Assembly: GCA_963580285.1 (NCBI GenBank) | Contig: OY757010.1 | Location: 145,748,675-145,812,674, forward strand | DNA: 64,000 bases | Direction of reading: 5' to 3' | Source: Lucinisca nassula | Lineage: Eukaryota; Mollusca; Bivalvia; Lucinida; Lucinidae | Shown: positions 46,584 to 59,140 of the stretch, piece after piece | Numbering within the stretch: position 1 is the first letter of the stretch | Layout of the letters: each line of letters starts with the position of its first letter | Notes under the pieces: generated by a model | Databases searched by the model: none | What the model saw: only the letters and a program-made list of their open reading frames with translations | Told to the model about the DNA's origin: nothing | Translations under genes and position numbers: made by a program

Positions 46584-46663
46584 AGTATTTTCATTTCAAG
46601 ATGGTGACAAAGGAAGCTCAACTACAATGTCATCTAAAGGTTTACAAAGTCAGTTCAGAAAAG
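46584..46663 (+). CDS. NSD: NSD exon 9 of window: end of PWWP
   Basis: 80 bases from acceptor tttctttcag to donor gtaggt; phase 2 in, phase 1 out. RVFSFQDGDKG is the terminal strand/helix segment seen after the PWWP barrel in NSD proteins, followed by a serine/lysine-rich stretch. The following intron is 14.7 kb and contains the second composite element. This is the last exon inside the interval flanked by the two inverted composite copies. Confidence 0.88.
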
Positions 46664-46719
46664 GTAGGTAAAAGATAGAACTTGCCAGTCATCATGTTAA
46701 CAAGTCCATGTAATGGACA

Positions 46720-46960
46720 CCCCTCTAAATCCCTCTCCTCTAAACTGGGGTTTAATGCCTGTGGGGTATACATTATTTTCCTTATTTCTGCTCCAAGACA
46801 TAGGTAGTGGGTATTCGAACAGGTTGTGGGTACTCAATGAGCACCCAAAATCCATTTTTGCAATAAAACTAAGACAAATATCACAAATTTTCATCAGAAA
46901 TATAACTGTTTTTGAGACACATGAAAGAGTGCACTGTGTCACATGTATGTGTTAGCGTAA
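46720..46960. mobile_element. Hairpin MITE family H, decayed
   Basis: TCTGCTCCAAGACATAGGTA, GAGCACCCAAAATCC. Central arm partly deleted. Confidence 0.6.
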
Positions 46961-47490
46961 TTGAAAAGTTGTCCAATTTAGTGTATTGTGCTTGGGTGAG
47001 GCAAAGGTGTCCTGTACTTACATCGGGAACCAGACACTACGTTGACAAGACTACATTGGCAACAAGACAGTATTTTGGAACGGTTCATCGACACATTTGA
47101 AGACAGTTTGACGACAAGCTTTTCTTAAGAGTTATTCATGTATGGAGATATTGCTGGATATATAAATGAAAGCTACGTGTCTACAGTAATTGAAAACTTT
47201 TACCTTATACGAGGACTGTTCAAATATGAATGCAAGTAGAACTTTTTCTCAAGCACTAATGCGAAAATCACCTGGAAATAAATATCACAGCGTAGAAAAA
47301 CATTTTACCTATACATTGATACCAAACCTGTTAAAATCCGTCCACTTTAGCCATGTATATCGTTCGATAAACACTGTCTACTCTTGTATACTAATACAAA
47401 ACATGGTTGGAAGAAGGTCAGAGTACGCCGTTGAAATACGGTCCTAAATTAAGAATTGTTGTATTCTTGGTATACGGTGCAAAGACATTT
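46961..47490. other. Intron, no recognised feature
   Basis: Nothing shared with other parts of the window; no exon-like block with splice sites. Confidence 0.5.
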
Positions 47491-47493
47491 TCA

Positions 47494-50400
47494 GTTCACC
47501 TGTCACATAGTGACGAGGTGAGCTTTTGGGATCACTTTTTGTCTGTCGTCCGTTGTGTATGCGTGTGTGCGTAAACTTTTTCTTCAAATGACATCTCCTA
47601 AACCACTGAACGGATTTTGACCAAACTTCACAGGAATGATCCTTAGGTGGTCCCTTTCAAAGTTGTTCAAATGGTTCCGGTCCATTGCACATCTAGGTCA
47701 CAGGAGCTAAAAATAGATTTTTTAAACGAAAACTTTAAAAATCTTCTTCTCTGAAACCGCAAGGCCCAGATCTTCGATATTTGGTATGAAGCTTCATCTA
47801 GTGGACCTCTACCAAGATTGTTCAAATAATAGCCCTGAGGGCCAAAATCTTCCTGCCCCGGGGGCCTTTGCTTTTAAATAGGCTTATACAGGGAAAATCT
47901 TTAAAAATCTTCTTGTCTGAAACCGCAAGGCCCAGATCTTTGATATTTGGTGTGAAGCTTCATCTAGTGGACCTCTACCAAGGTTGTTCAAATTATCGCC
48001 TTTGGGCCAAAATGCCCCTGCCCAGGGTGCCTTTGGTTTTACCAGAGCTTATGTAGGGGAAATCTTTAAAACTTTTCTTCTCTGAAACCGCAAGGTCCAG
48101 GTCATTGATATTTGGTGTGAAGCTTAATCTAATGGACCTCTACCAAGATTTGTTCACATTATAGCCCTGAGGCCAAAAATGACCCCGCCCCAGGGGCCTT
48201 TGGTTTTACATAGGCTTATATAGTGAAAATCTTTAAAAAATCTTCTTCTCAGAAACTGCAAGGCCAAGGTCTTAGATATTTAGTGTGAAGCTTCATCTAT
48301 TGGACCTCTATCAAGATTGTTCAAATTATAGCCCTAGGACCAAAAATGCCCCCACCCCGGGACCCTTTGGTTTTTCATAGGCTTAATTTGGGAAAATATT
48401 GAAAATTCTTCTTCTCTAATACCACAAGGCCCAGGTCTATACTATTTGATATGAAGCTTCACCTAGTGGACCTCTACCAAATTATAGCCCTGGGGCCAAA
48501 AATGCCTCCACCCCTGGGGCCTTTGGTTTTACATAGGCTTATACATGGAAAATCTTTTAAAATCTTCTTCTCTGATTCCGCAAGGCCCAGATCTATGATA
48601 TTTGGTGTGAAGCTTCATCTAGTGGAACTCTTTCAAGATTGTTCAATAGTGGACCATTACCAAATTTGTTCAAATTATAGCCCCTACCAAGATTGTTCAA
48701 ATTATAGTGCTGGGGCCAAAAATGCCCCCACCCCAGGGCCCTTTGGTTTTACATTGGCTTCTATAGGAAAACCGGGTTCGCGCTAGGATTTTTTTTTCTT
48801 TCGCCATCACTTTCACCAATCTAATTTTTTTTGTGCCAAAATCTTAAAACCTGAGCCAGTTGTAGAAACTTCTTTGCAAAATGAAAAAGATTGTCATCTG
48901 CTCTACAATTTTCCTTGGCACTTAAAGGGTAAAGGCTGTCCTTTTGTGGCCTTTATGGATGTGTGTAATGGTGCATTATCCAAGAGTAGATGCGCCTAAA
49001 GACCCCAGGTTTTTTTATCAAACCAACACGGTCACACTTCAAACCAGTCATCTATGCTGTCTTGCCGACAGATAGCTTAGCAAAAGCCATAGACCAAAAT
49101 CATTTATATAGCTTGAGTTTTCTGACTTCCAGCGGCATTACCTTCTCTCCCTAAAATGCAACAAAGCCTTGTTTAAATGCTTTTGTTTTTGCTCCAACAA
49201 ATAAGCGTTGTTAGGTGGGGAATGGAGGCTGCCATTTTGGTTGATCACATGATCACATTATATTCAAAGGGAAACAACCCAAACAGGCATAAAGAGTGTG
49301 TTTGATTAGCCATTAGATTAATGACTTTCCGACATTTGGGATTTCATAAAAGTTTTTATCGCAAAAAAGTAAACTTAGAGATGGAATGGTAGAGAAAAAA
49401 GGCTACCAAACTAATCATTTCACGCCATTTTTAAACAAACAAAATAAGGAATGACCGATCGCAGCAACAATAGATAGATAGATAGAAAAGGACAACATTT
49501 ATTTTTATATTCTGAATTAGCCCGCTCATATTTCTGAATATTCAAGCCCAAATTTATGTAATGCAGGCATAACAAAAGAACTTAACTTGAGGTCAAACAT
49601 GAGCTGATTTGTATTGAAAAACCAATTAAGGACACCTGCCCAAGCGTTGGTGATAATTACCGTTACGCTTGTTGAGCAGCAATTAACTTCTACATTTTAC
49701 ATCATCCGTCTTTGTCGCCCGTTTCTTCATTGATCAACCTTGACGGGTGTCTAGATTTAACACCGGTATTCAATTACGTCATGGAACAGAAATGATATTC
49801 TTCACCCACTGGTTGATATTCGACCTAGCCGCACCTTTTTATAATAAGGAGGCTGAGCTAAATTGTTGGCGCGTGTCGATAATAATACAACCTCCAATTT
49901 TGCTAATATGATCAATAGTCAAAGGTGTTAATTGCCGAGTGAGTGGAAGAAAAGGTGTGGAATACACGTGTCAGTAAACGGCTTAAGTCCACAATAACCG
50001 GGATGGGACTTTCTTTTTCTTTTTTATAGTTTTTTGTTTCGCCAATAGTTTTCGCATAATGACACAGATTTGCGCCAGATTTATTTTCTTTTCGCATTTG
50101 GCGACTTTGGTGACCGCTAGTGCGAACCCTTGAAAATCTTCAAGAATCTTCTTCTCTGAAACCACAAGGCCCAGGTCTTTGATTTTTGGTATGAAGCTTC
50201 ATCTAGTGGACCCCTACCAAGATTGTTCAAATTATAGTGCTGGGGCCAAAAATGCCCCTGCCCCGGGGCCCTTTGGTTTTACATGGGCTTATATAGGGAA
50301 AATCTGTAAAAATCTTCTTCTCTGAAACCGCAAGGCCCAGGTCTTTGATATGAAGCTTCATCTAGTGGACCCCTACCAAGATTGTTCAAATTACAGTGCT

Positions 50401-51115
50401 GGGGCTAAAAATGCCCCTGCCCCGGGGCCCTTTGGTTTTACTTGGGCTTGTATAGGGAAAATCCTTAAAAATCTTCTTTCTGAAACTGCAAGACCCAGGT
50501 CTTTGCTATTTGGTATGAAGCTTCATCTAGTGGACCCTTACCAAGATTGTTCAAATTATAGTGCTGGGGCCAAAAATGCCCCAGCCCCGGGGCCCTTTCG
50601 TTTTACATAGGCTTATGTAGGGAAAATCTTGAAAAATCTTCTTCTCTGAAACCACAAGGCCTAGGTCTTTGATATTTGGTATGAAGCTTCAGCTAGTGGA
50701 CCTCTACCAAGATTTTCAAATTATAGCCCTTGTGCCAAAAATGCCCCCGCCTTGGGGCCCCTTTGGTTTTACATAGACTTATATAGGGAAAATCTTTAAA
50801 AAAATTTCTTCTTTGAAACCACAAGGCCTAGGTCTTTGATATTTGGTGTGAAAATTCATCTAGTGGACCTCTATCAAGATTGTTCAAATTATAGCCCTGG
50901 GGCCAAAAATGCCCCCGCCCCGAGACCCTTTGGTTTTACATAGACTTATATAGGTAAATCTTTAAAAATCTACTTCTCTGAAACTGCAAGGCCGATGTCT
51001 TTGATATTTGGTATGGAGCTTCATCTAGTGGACAATTATAGCCTTTGTTGATATTTGGTATGAAGTTTCACCTTTTTAGACCTCCCTCAACATTATGTAC
51101 ATTATAACCTTGGGG
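47494..51115 (+). mobile_element. HINE-like tandem element, family A, interrupted
   Basis: 5' end GTTCACCTGTCACATAGTGA / GACGAGGTGAGC hairpin, GTCTGTCGTCCGTTGTG, then ~12 units of ~185 bp as in 1700-2400. Interrupted by the element at 48774-50129. The 3' hairpin is missing, so the end near 51115 is truncated. Confidence 0.82.
48774..50129. mobile_element. 1.36-kb TIR element
   Basis: GGGTTCGCGCTAG at the left and CTAGTGCGAACCC at the right (12/13 match). The array unit is broken at GGAAAACC/TTGAAAATC. Target duplication is unclear. Contains a (GATA)n stretch at 49471-49487. No transposase seen. Confidence 0.65.
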
Positions 51116-51155
51116 TCAAGGTGTCCGAAATTTTAGGATTTTAGGTTTCAGTATA

Positions 51156-51349
51156 CAGTAGAATTCCTATATTAACACCACCTTTTGGACTGTTCAAAAG
51201 TGGTCTTAAAGACCACTTTTGAACAGTCCCAAAGGTGGTCTCTGATCAGAGGACCACTGTACACAGAAAACGCAGGGAAAGAATAACTTCAATTACAATT
51301 AAGCAGAATTAGTCTTTATTTTAGGTGTCTTAATAGCGGAATTTCACTG
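51156..51349. mobile_element. MITE family K copy nested in another MITE
   Basis: CAGTAGAATTCCTATATTAA and TTAATAGCGGAATTTCACTG flanked by TA. Inserted between GTGTCCGAAATTTTAGGATT (51121) and ATCCTAAAAATGCGGACACC (51445), which are inverted ends of the host element. 51373-51424 is a further hairpin (TTATCTGGAGCTATG...). Confidence 0.82.
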
Positions 51350-51439
51350 TATTTCAGATGAGAAAAAGTGCCTTATCTGGAGCTATGGCAACCGTTGTAG
51401 CAAATAGCTCCAGATAAGGAAGATTAACCAGAATACTGT

Positions 51440-51660
51440 AAAAATCCTAAAAATGCGGACACCTTGAGGACTTGCAGTGATTATCCAAAAAATTTAGCAG
51501 GTTTGTTTCGCGATCTAGAAAGTCCAAACAGTGGAGATGGAATGGCAAACAGGGTAGACCCTGATCAGACTGCTCCTTCAGGAGCATTCTGATCTGGGTC
51601 TACACTATTTGCTTGGGCCTGTCTGTCCCAATACTTAGGATCATTACGGTAATCAAGGGA
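51440..51660. mobile_element. Hairpin MITE of the 5650 family
   Basis: CCTTGAGGACTTGCAGTGA, GACTGCTCCTTCAGGAGCAT hairpin, CAATACTTAGGATCATTACG. Confidence 0.78.
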
Positions 51661-52198
51661 AGATTTTCTTTATTTAAGAAATAGATAAGCTATGGCTGTG
51701 ATTTGTTGAGTAATAAATCACTGTTTGGAGGTCAGTTGTAAAGTTGATTAGATCAAGAGCATGTAGCTTGAGTGATTTGTCTGCTTACAACTGACAGACA
51801 ATCTATGATTTATAGCTCAACAAATTACATACTAGAGCTGATCTATTTCGATTCTAACACACTAAATATCAACAATAAGTTTGTTGTTCCATCATATTCT
51901 CCAAACCTTTCCCCCTTGTCAAGAGAAATCCTGCCAGCATTATTGACTGACAGTGTATCACAACCATTTATGTACTTTCGTAATATTTTTGATGCAAGCC
52001 AGTAGCATTTCTTGGTCTAGCAACATAGTATCTTTGAATGATGTTAAAAATGGCAGCTTTTCACAGAATAAATCACAGTGATTTATTGCAGAATAAATCA
52101 CAGTTGCTTTCCATTGCTTATATAGGCATGATTTGTATGAATGTTTTGATAGAAACATATTGTGGACCCTTTCATCTCTACTCATTCTCCTGTTATGA
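51661..52198. other. Intron, no recognised feature
   Basis: 51720-51810 has short inverted segments (CAGTTGTAAAG / ACAACTGACAG). No exon. Confidence 0.5.
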
Positions 52199-52455
52199 TT
52201 ATACCCCCGACATACGAAGTATGCTATGGGGGTATATAGTTTTCGTCCTGCTGTTCATTCGTCCGTCCTTCCATGTGTCCATCTTCCCGTCTGTCCAACC
52301 GTCTGTCCCTCCATCTGTCCGTCCATCCATCTGTCTGTTCGTCCGTTAACATTTTGGTTAAAGTTTTGCGTCAAAGTTTCTGGGAGATTGTATCTTCTGA
52401 ACCCTTTGATAGATTTAGTTGATACTTACACTGAAGTTACATACTGGTCTAAAGA

Positions 52456-52761
52456 GGCGGCCCCCGCTCATAGGGGCTTGAAGAAATATATGGGCTGCAC
52501 GATGCTTCCACGCAGAGCTGAATCCGGCCTGCACACTAGTAGTGGTAAACCGCTTAGAGGATCTAAGCCTGTCCAGGAACCGCGGTGCGAGGCTGACCGT
52601 CCATGCTAATAAACCCTATTGGTTTCATTGGGCGAAAGGGCTTGAGATGTCATTTCATCTCAATGTCGGGTAAAAGTCCCACAAAATAGGAAGCAACGTC
52701 TCCAAAATGACCTTTACAGTGTTGACGGGGACGTTAAACCTCAAATCAAACAAACAAACAA
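52456..52761 (+). mobile_element. SINE S copy with 13-bp target duplication
   Basis: ACTGGTCTAAAGA at 52443-52455 and 52762-52774. Full length with (CAAA)n tail. Confidence 0.93.
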
Positions 52762-53359
52762 ACTGGTCTAAAGATTTCATTGATGCATGTCCTACCCCCC
52801 ACAGTGACCTTGATGTCAAGGTCACAGACTTAGAAATTTTACATTTGGTTAAAGTTTTGCGTCAAAGTTTCTGAGAGATTATATCTTCTGAACCCTTTGA
52901 TAGATTTAGTTGATACTTACACTGAAGTTACATACTGGTCTTATGATTTCATTGAAGCATGTCCCACCCACCACAGTGACCTTGAGGTCAAGGACACAGA
53001 CTTTGAAATTTTACATTTGGTTAAAGTTTTATGACAAAGTTTATAGATGCCTATATGTTCTATTAGCTCTAAGGGCTATTCCAGGAAAAAGTGTAACCCA
53101 GGGTCGGGCCGCAAACGATTTTTTTATTGCTTGGGGTGGGGGGTGAAGGTAATTTTATTTTTTGTGGTCCTAGGTCTAACATTAATTTAAAATTCCTTAG
53201 GGGTAGGGTCTGACCCAGCATAAATGTGATATGCAGGGGACAGTAAAATACTCTTCAGCCCCGCTATAGCATGATTGGTTTTAATACAAATTGAGATATA
53301 ACACTGATGTTGTTTGGGCAAAAATTTTCTCCAACCTTCAATTTTTTGTTTGCTTTGGT

Positions 53360-54321
53360 AAAAAATCCTGACGAGTTAACACGGTACTTAGAAGTAACTC
53401 CAGGAGTAGTAACACAGTAAATCCGGTCTCTTATTCACTTGTCAAATATCCAAACAATTTTTATTCTAACGTTGTGTTAGTTAGGAAAAAGGATGGCTCT
53501 CTCAGCTTCTGTATCGACTTTAGAAAATTAAATAGTCGCACCATCAGGGATGTATATACACTTCCCAGGATCAATGACAGAATCGATATACTGATGGGTT
53601 CAAAATTGGACTTAAGGTCGGGTTACTGGCAGGTTGAGATGGAAGAAGATAAGAAGAAGACAGCTTTCTCTGTCGGCTCATTAGGGTTCTATGAATGTAA
53701 TAGGATGACCTTTGGATTGACTAACGCCCCTGCGACGTTTCAGCGTTTGATGGAGCGTTGCATGGGCGAGCTCAATCTGAAGGACTGTCTTATTTTTCTC
53801 GATGACATCCTTATCTTTTCTGATACTTTTAAAGAACATGTAAAGAGATTTCAAGCTGTATTTAGTTGATTGCATGAGCACGATCTCAAACTGAAACCTT
53901 CTAAGTGTGAGTTTTTTAAGACCAGTATGAAATATCTTGGTCATGTAGTGACTGAAAATGGTGTAGAGACAGACGCCGACAAAATCAAATATTAAGTGGA
54001 ATGGCCCGTCCCTCACAATGTTAAAACATTGCGGTCTTTTCTCGGTTTCGCAGGGTACTACAGGCGTTTCTTTCGAGGTTATGCAAAAAATAGCGAAACC
54101 ACTGAATGATTTACTTATAGGTCATACTGCGAATAAGCAGACCCTCAATAAGAAGAAGAGGAAGAAAAGTACTCCTTGGCAATTGGGTGAAATCCAACAA
54201 AATCTTTGATACACTACAGACAAAGCTGTGATATTTTCGGATCTTGTGAAAGCCGTTTGTGATGCTTATTCAGCTAACTGTCGTCCTTGTCCCAAAACTA
54301 TTTTGTCACAAGTTCTTCTGT
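53360..54321 (+). pseudogene. Gypsy reverse transcriptase, copy 2
   Basis: Open block 53474-53869 with FCIDFRKLN, GYWQVEM, FGLTNAPATFQRLM and FLDDILIFS. Stop at 53867, further stop near 53995, and the connection domain in shifted frame ([11 protein letters not shown] at about 54040). 5' LTR, gag and protease are absent. Confidence 0.88.
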
Positions 54322-54330
54322 GCTAGCTGA

Positions 54331-54607
54331 TTTTGTTTGATTTGAGGTTTAACGTCCCCGTCAACACTATAAAGGTCATTTTGGAGACGTTGCTTCCATT
54401 TTGTGGGACTTTTACCCGACATTGAGATGAAATGACATCTCAAGCCCTGTCGCTCAATGAAACCAATAGGGTTTATTAGCATGGACAGTCCGCCTCGCAC
54501 CCCGGTTCCTGGACAGGCTTAGATCCTCCAAGCGGTTTACCAGTACTAGTGTGCGGGCCGGATTCAGCTCTGCGTGGAAGCATCATGCAGCCCATATATT
54601 TCTTCAA
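54331..54607 (-). mobile_element. SINE S inside gypsy Pol, copy 2
   Basis: 9-bp duplication GCTAGCTGA at 54322-54330 and 54608-54616. The Pol reading frame continues across it if the SINE and one duplicate are ignored, so it hit an intact Pol segment. Confidence 0.9.
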
Positions 54608-54616
54608 GCTAGCTGA

Positions 54617-55521
54617 GACTGTTGATTTCAATATAGAATCATCTACAGACATAAATACTGTAGAATGGGCCAAAGAACAACTAAATGATCTGTCTATTGC
54701 CAGTGTTACACTTTGTCAAAAGTGGGCAATTTCCCACTAAAAACAAGGTAAGTTCTGAAGATCCAGAGGTTCTCAGACATCTAAGACATTGGAAGAATTT
54801 ATATATGCACAATGGCATCTTGCATCATGAAACCATCATAAATGGCAAAAAGTTTCAACAAAAAGTTCTTCCCATGTGTTTTCATGCTTTGGTGCTTAAA
54901 CAGCTTTACGATTATATAGGTAATCAAGGTCAAGAAAGAAATCTCTCTTTGGTTAGATCAAGATTCTTTGGCCAGTTTTTACACTTGATGTACAGAATAA
55001 AGTTAAGAATGGTGGCAGGTGTATTAAAAGCACGGTGTCTCCAAAACCCAGTGCTGAACTTGTAAATATTGTCAGCACTCAGCCATTGGAGCTTGTTTGT
55101 ATCTTTGGAAAGATCCAAAGGAGGGTTTGAACATATCTTGGTAATTACAGACCATTTAACCAGATATGCTCAAGCGCTTCCTACAAAACATTAATTGGCA
55201 AAAACAACAGCCAAAGTTATTTTCGAGAATTTTATTGTACACTACGGCTTCCCTGGTCGCTTACACAGTGACCAGGGAAGAAATTTCCAAAGTAGTGTGA
55301 TTAAGGAGTTGTGTTCTCTTGCTGGGGTTCAGAAATCCAGGACTACACCATACCATCCTATGGGAAATGATATGGTGGAGCGCTTTAACCAGACATTATT
55401 AAATAATATGCTGGGAACACTAGAGAACCATCAAAAAGAAGACTGGAAGTCTTTTGTACACCTCTGGTTCGTGCTTATAACGCGAGCAGACATGATAGTA
55501 CTGGATTTTCTCCCTATTTTT
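54617..55521 (+). pseudogene. Gypsy integrase core, copy 2
   Basis: [31 protein letters not shown] (Asp), LHSDQGRNF (Asp), NDMVERFNQTLL (Glu). Stops at about 54738 and 55063. Broken at 55521 by the HINE-like insert. Confidence 0.86.
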
Positions 55522-56978
55522 AGCTCACCAGAGCTGAAGGCTCCTGGGGAGCTTATAGTATAGGCAGTGGTCCGTCGTCTGCGTCCGTGTCTGCCTCAAC
55601 ATTTTCAAACGACTTTTCCTCCAAAACTGCTGGGCCGATTCAAGTCAAATTTCATGTGGAGAATCCATGGGATGGGGGAACAAAAGTTTGCTCGTATGGT
55701 CCAGGTCACATGAACAAGATGGCCTCCATGCCCATATAAGGTAAAAACCCTTAAAAAAATCTTCTTCTCCTGAACTAGTGGGCAGATTGTAATGAAACTT
55801 GGTATGTAGCATAGAGGACTTGGGCCCATCATAGTTTGCAAAAATAATGACCCTCGGATGACGTTGACCTATTTTACGCCAAGGTCAAATTTGGTCACAT
55901 AGACTTTTGTATGGGAAAAAGTCAAAACAGCATATTTTTTAAATTATTGCAGCCTGTGACGTGAAATTAAGTAGATGCAGTGGGCAAAATGTGCTTATGA
56001 AACTACAATAGTTTTCAAGGTCAAGGTTATTCCCTGACCTTGGCCCAAGGTCATACAGATATGAAAATTAAAAAAGTGGTTTTCACTGAAACCAGTAGGC
56101 CATTTGCAACCAAATTTTGCATGAAAGCTTTTTTGAACAAGGAAATGGAATTTAATTAAATTGAGCTTGGTCACATGACCAGGATGGCCGGTATGCCCAT
56201 ATAAGGTAAAAACCCTTAAAAAATCTTCTTCTCTGGAACCAGAGGGCCGATGGTGATGAAACTTGATATGTAGCATTGCCGACTCGGGTCTATTATAGTT
56301 CGCTAAAATGATGACCCTCGGCCGACCTTGACCCATTTTACGCCAAGGTCAAATTTGGTCACATAGACTTGTATGAGAAAAAGTCAAAGCAGCATGTATT
56401 TTTTTTAAATTATTGCAGCCTGTGACCTGAAAATTAGTATATGCATTGGGCAAAATGTGCTAGTGAAACTACATTAGTTTTCAAGGTCGAGGTTATCCTT
56501 TGATTTTGGTCCAAGGTCATTCAGATTTGAAAATTAAACATTTTCTCTGAAACCATTAGCCATTTGCAACCAAATTTTATAAGAAAACTTTTAGGAACAA
56601 TGAAATAGAAAATAATTAATTTAAGTTTGGTCACGTGACCAGGATGGCTGCCAAGCCCATATAAGGTAAAAATCCTTAAAAATCTTCTTGTTCTATACCA
56701 AAAAGCCGATTGTCATGAAACTTGGGTCCATCATAATATGTTCAAATGATGACCCTCGGATGACCTTTTCAGATGATGACCCTGGATGACCTTGACTCAC
56801 TTTATACCAAGGTCAAATTTGTGTGTGATACAGACTTTGTTGAGCAATAAAAGTTCAAAACCATGTATTTTTCAAAACTATTGTAGCCTTTGATTTGAAA
56901 CTTTGTAGATGCAGATGGTATCCAGGGACGGGCCATTTTCTCCCACTTGACCTCTGGTGAGTGTAGTTGCCTCTTGTT
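55522..56978 (+). mobile_element. HINE-like tandem element, family B, in copy 2
   Basis: AGCTCACCAGAGCTGAAGG start after five Ts. About 2.7 units of ~475 bp with ATGGCC-type and CCAAGGTCAAATTTGG motifs. Ends GTTGCCTCTTGTT. Integrase continues immediately in frame at TTAATGTTTGG. Confidence 0.87.
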
Positions 56979-57863
56979 TAATGTTTGGTCGACACCCCAA
57001 AGTAGCTGTGGATGCCTTTTTAGGATAATCTTCATCCCAGGATCCACCCATTGCCAGCAGGGAGCATTATTCAACCAAGCTAAAGAAGCAGTTGCAATTT
57101 GCATACAAGATGGCTTCTAAGGAAGCAGAAAAGTCTGCTCTTCATCAGAAGTCACAGTATGACTCCAAAGTTAGAGAGTCTACTGTCGACATAGGAGACA
57201 GATTTTTAATTAGAAAAGTTGGACTCAAGGGCAAAAACAAATTAGCAGACAAATAGGATAAATACCCATAAATTGTCATTGCTCAACCAGACAGAAGTAT
57301 TCCTGTTTTCACTGTGAAGAGGGAATGGCTGATGACGGCTCTGCAAAACCTTACACAGGAATATGCTTCTGCCATTTAGCTCCATTCGGTCGTAACCTGA
57401 GGCTGACTAATCTTTGTTGTCAAACAGAGAGCATGTGCCTCGGACAAGGAATGGGGGGAGCAGACGGCAGGAATGTAGTTTGGCTGAGGTTTCTTCAGAA
57501 TCGGAGTCTGAACCTGAAATATATATTCCTTCAAACAGGAGAAAACAAAGGCCAAATTTGTTGACAGATACATCAGATAAATCAACAAGCAATCTGTCTG
57601 CTAGTGGAAATATCAATTTACCACTTGACAGTGTGTTTTCTGTTAGTTCTTCTAACAGTAACACTATAGAGCAATCTAGCTCATCCTCAACTGGTGTTGA
57701 GTTTGCTGGTGCTAGCTTGTCTACAGAACCATCCCCAAATGTAACGTCTCCAGCTCCCAGACGTACAGGTCGAGCAAGAAAGCCACCGGACAGATATGGA
57801 GACTGGGTTGTCAATCAGGCTATGGCAGAGACATCCAGAGATGATTTAGAAGTTTTTGTGTAA
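56979..57863 (+). pseudogene. Gypsy Pol C-terminus, copy 2
   Basis: Begins LMFGRHPKVAVDAF, ends with RRTGRARKPPDRYGDW and a stop at 57861. Stops at 57020 and 57255 and a frameshift near 57400. Confidence 0.8.
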
Positions 57864-58432
57864 TTTCAGATTTTAGTATCTTCTGTATTTTGTTTTTATC
57901 TTGTAGTACAGGGGAGACTGTCACAAGAGATATTATTTTTCCCTGTCGTAAAATCAATATCACAGCCTAATAAAATGAAAGTTTGTTTCTCTTAATTCAT
58001 ATTCTAGATTGACGTTTTCATTGCATTTTGTATATAAATTATTTTTCATGTCTTGTATGAAATATGCAAGTTGTGATTATCTTTGCAATGAAAGAAGTGA
58101 ATTCTATATAGGCAATTTAAATGATTTTATTGGATATGATATTCATTGTGAGATAATTGCAGCTGTGGAGTGAATGTGGATTTCTGAGTTTAAGAGTTCC
58201 TTGTTCCCTGGGAATCCATATCTTCATGGAAATTAATATATATATGGATAGTGTTGTTGCAGATGTAGTATTTGCAATATTAACGAATGTTCAAAAGTAT
58301 TGCATCTTTTGTATTCACCAATATTTCCTTAATAAGTTTCCCTAAGTGCTGTGATTTTGGTTTCTCATTGTAATAAATGATTATTGTGTTTTTAACAAAA
58401 TGTCAGGAGACATTTTCCTTAGCAGGGGAGAA
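57864..58432 (+). other. Gypsy 3' non-coding region with two polypurine-like tracts
   Basis: ACAGGGGAGACTGTCAC at 57908 and AGCAGGGGAGAATGTCAC at 58421 resemble each other; only the second borders the TG...CA repeat. The first may be a duplicated tract. Confidence 0.5.
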
Positions 58433-59140
58433 TGTCACACAGTGACTTTACAGAATACTTTTTGAGCGTCCCTTAGGCCTCTCCGTATTTTGATTATCGG
58501 GAATTTCAGTCTATTTTTCGATCCATATAAAAATAGGAGTGTATGACCTATGTGTGCATCACTTGACTAAAAATATAACACCCAACCGCATTTGCATGTT
58601 TATCTCACGTGGATGCATTTAGTTGCATTGCGCATTTTTCAAATTCAATACTGAGTGTAGAGACACCATAAAAGATCACATCTGAGTAGACGATCGTCAA
58701 CTTCACTTTGACATGGCTGATCATGTATAGCCTACAGGGCTGATTATTTACTCTCCAGGTTAATTGTCTTATTGATATTCTGTTTATATTTGTTGTGTGT
58801 AAATTTGTGTATCTATTAATAGTTTACACAATGCGAATGGTGAAATGTCATCTTCAGTGTCTATTACTGATGAGGATTTATAACACCCATGTGAGAGGAT
58901 TCTGTTAAAGTCATGTAAGACCATTTATGTTGTTTTATCATATTCTTGTGTGTATTATTGACAGCCAGTATTCTCCGGTTTTGGTTTTCGACACTGTCAT
59001 ATTTGTGTACGTCTTCGTACATGAGGGCATTTAGTAAACAATGTGTATTTTATGTCTTTTTAGGGATGCCCTTTTTCTTGTATAATAAAGAAATGACAAA
59101 CAACTGAGGCTCGTAGTTCTGCCTTGAGCACGGGGTAACA
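58433..59140 (+). repeat. Gypsy 3' LTR (708 bp), copy 2
   Basis: TGTCACACAGTGAC to GGGGTAACA, preceded by AGCAGGGGAGAA, AATAAA at about 59085. Mirrors 9934-10641. Confidence 0.72.
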
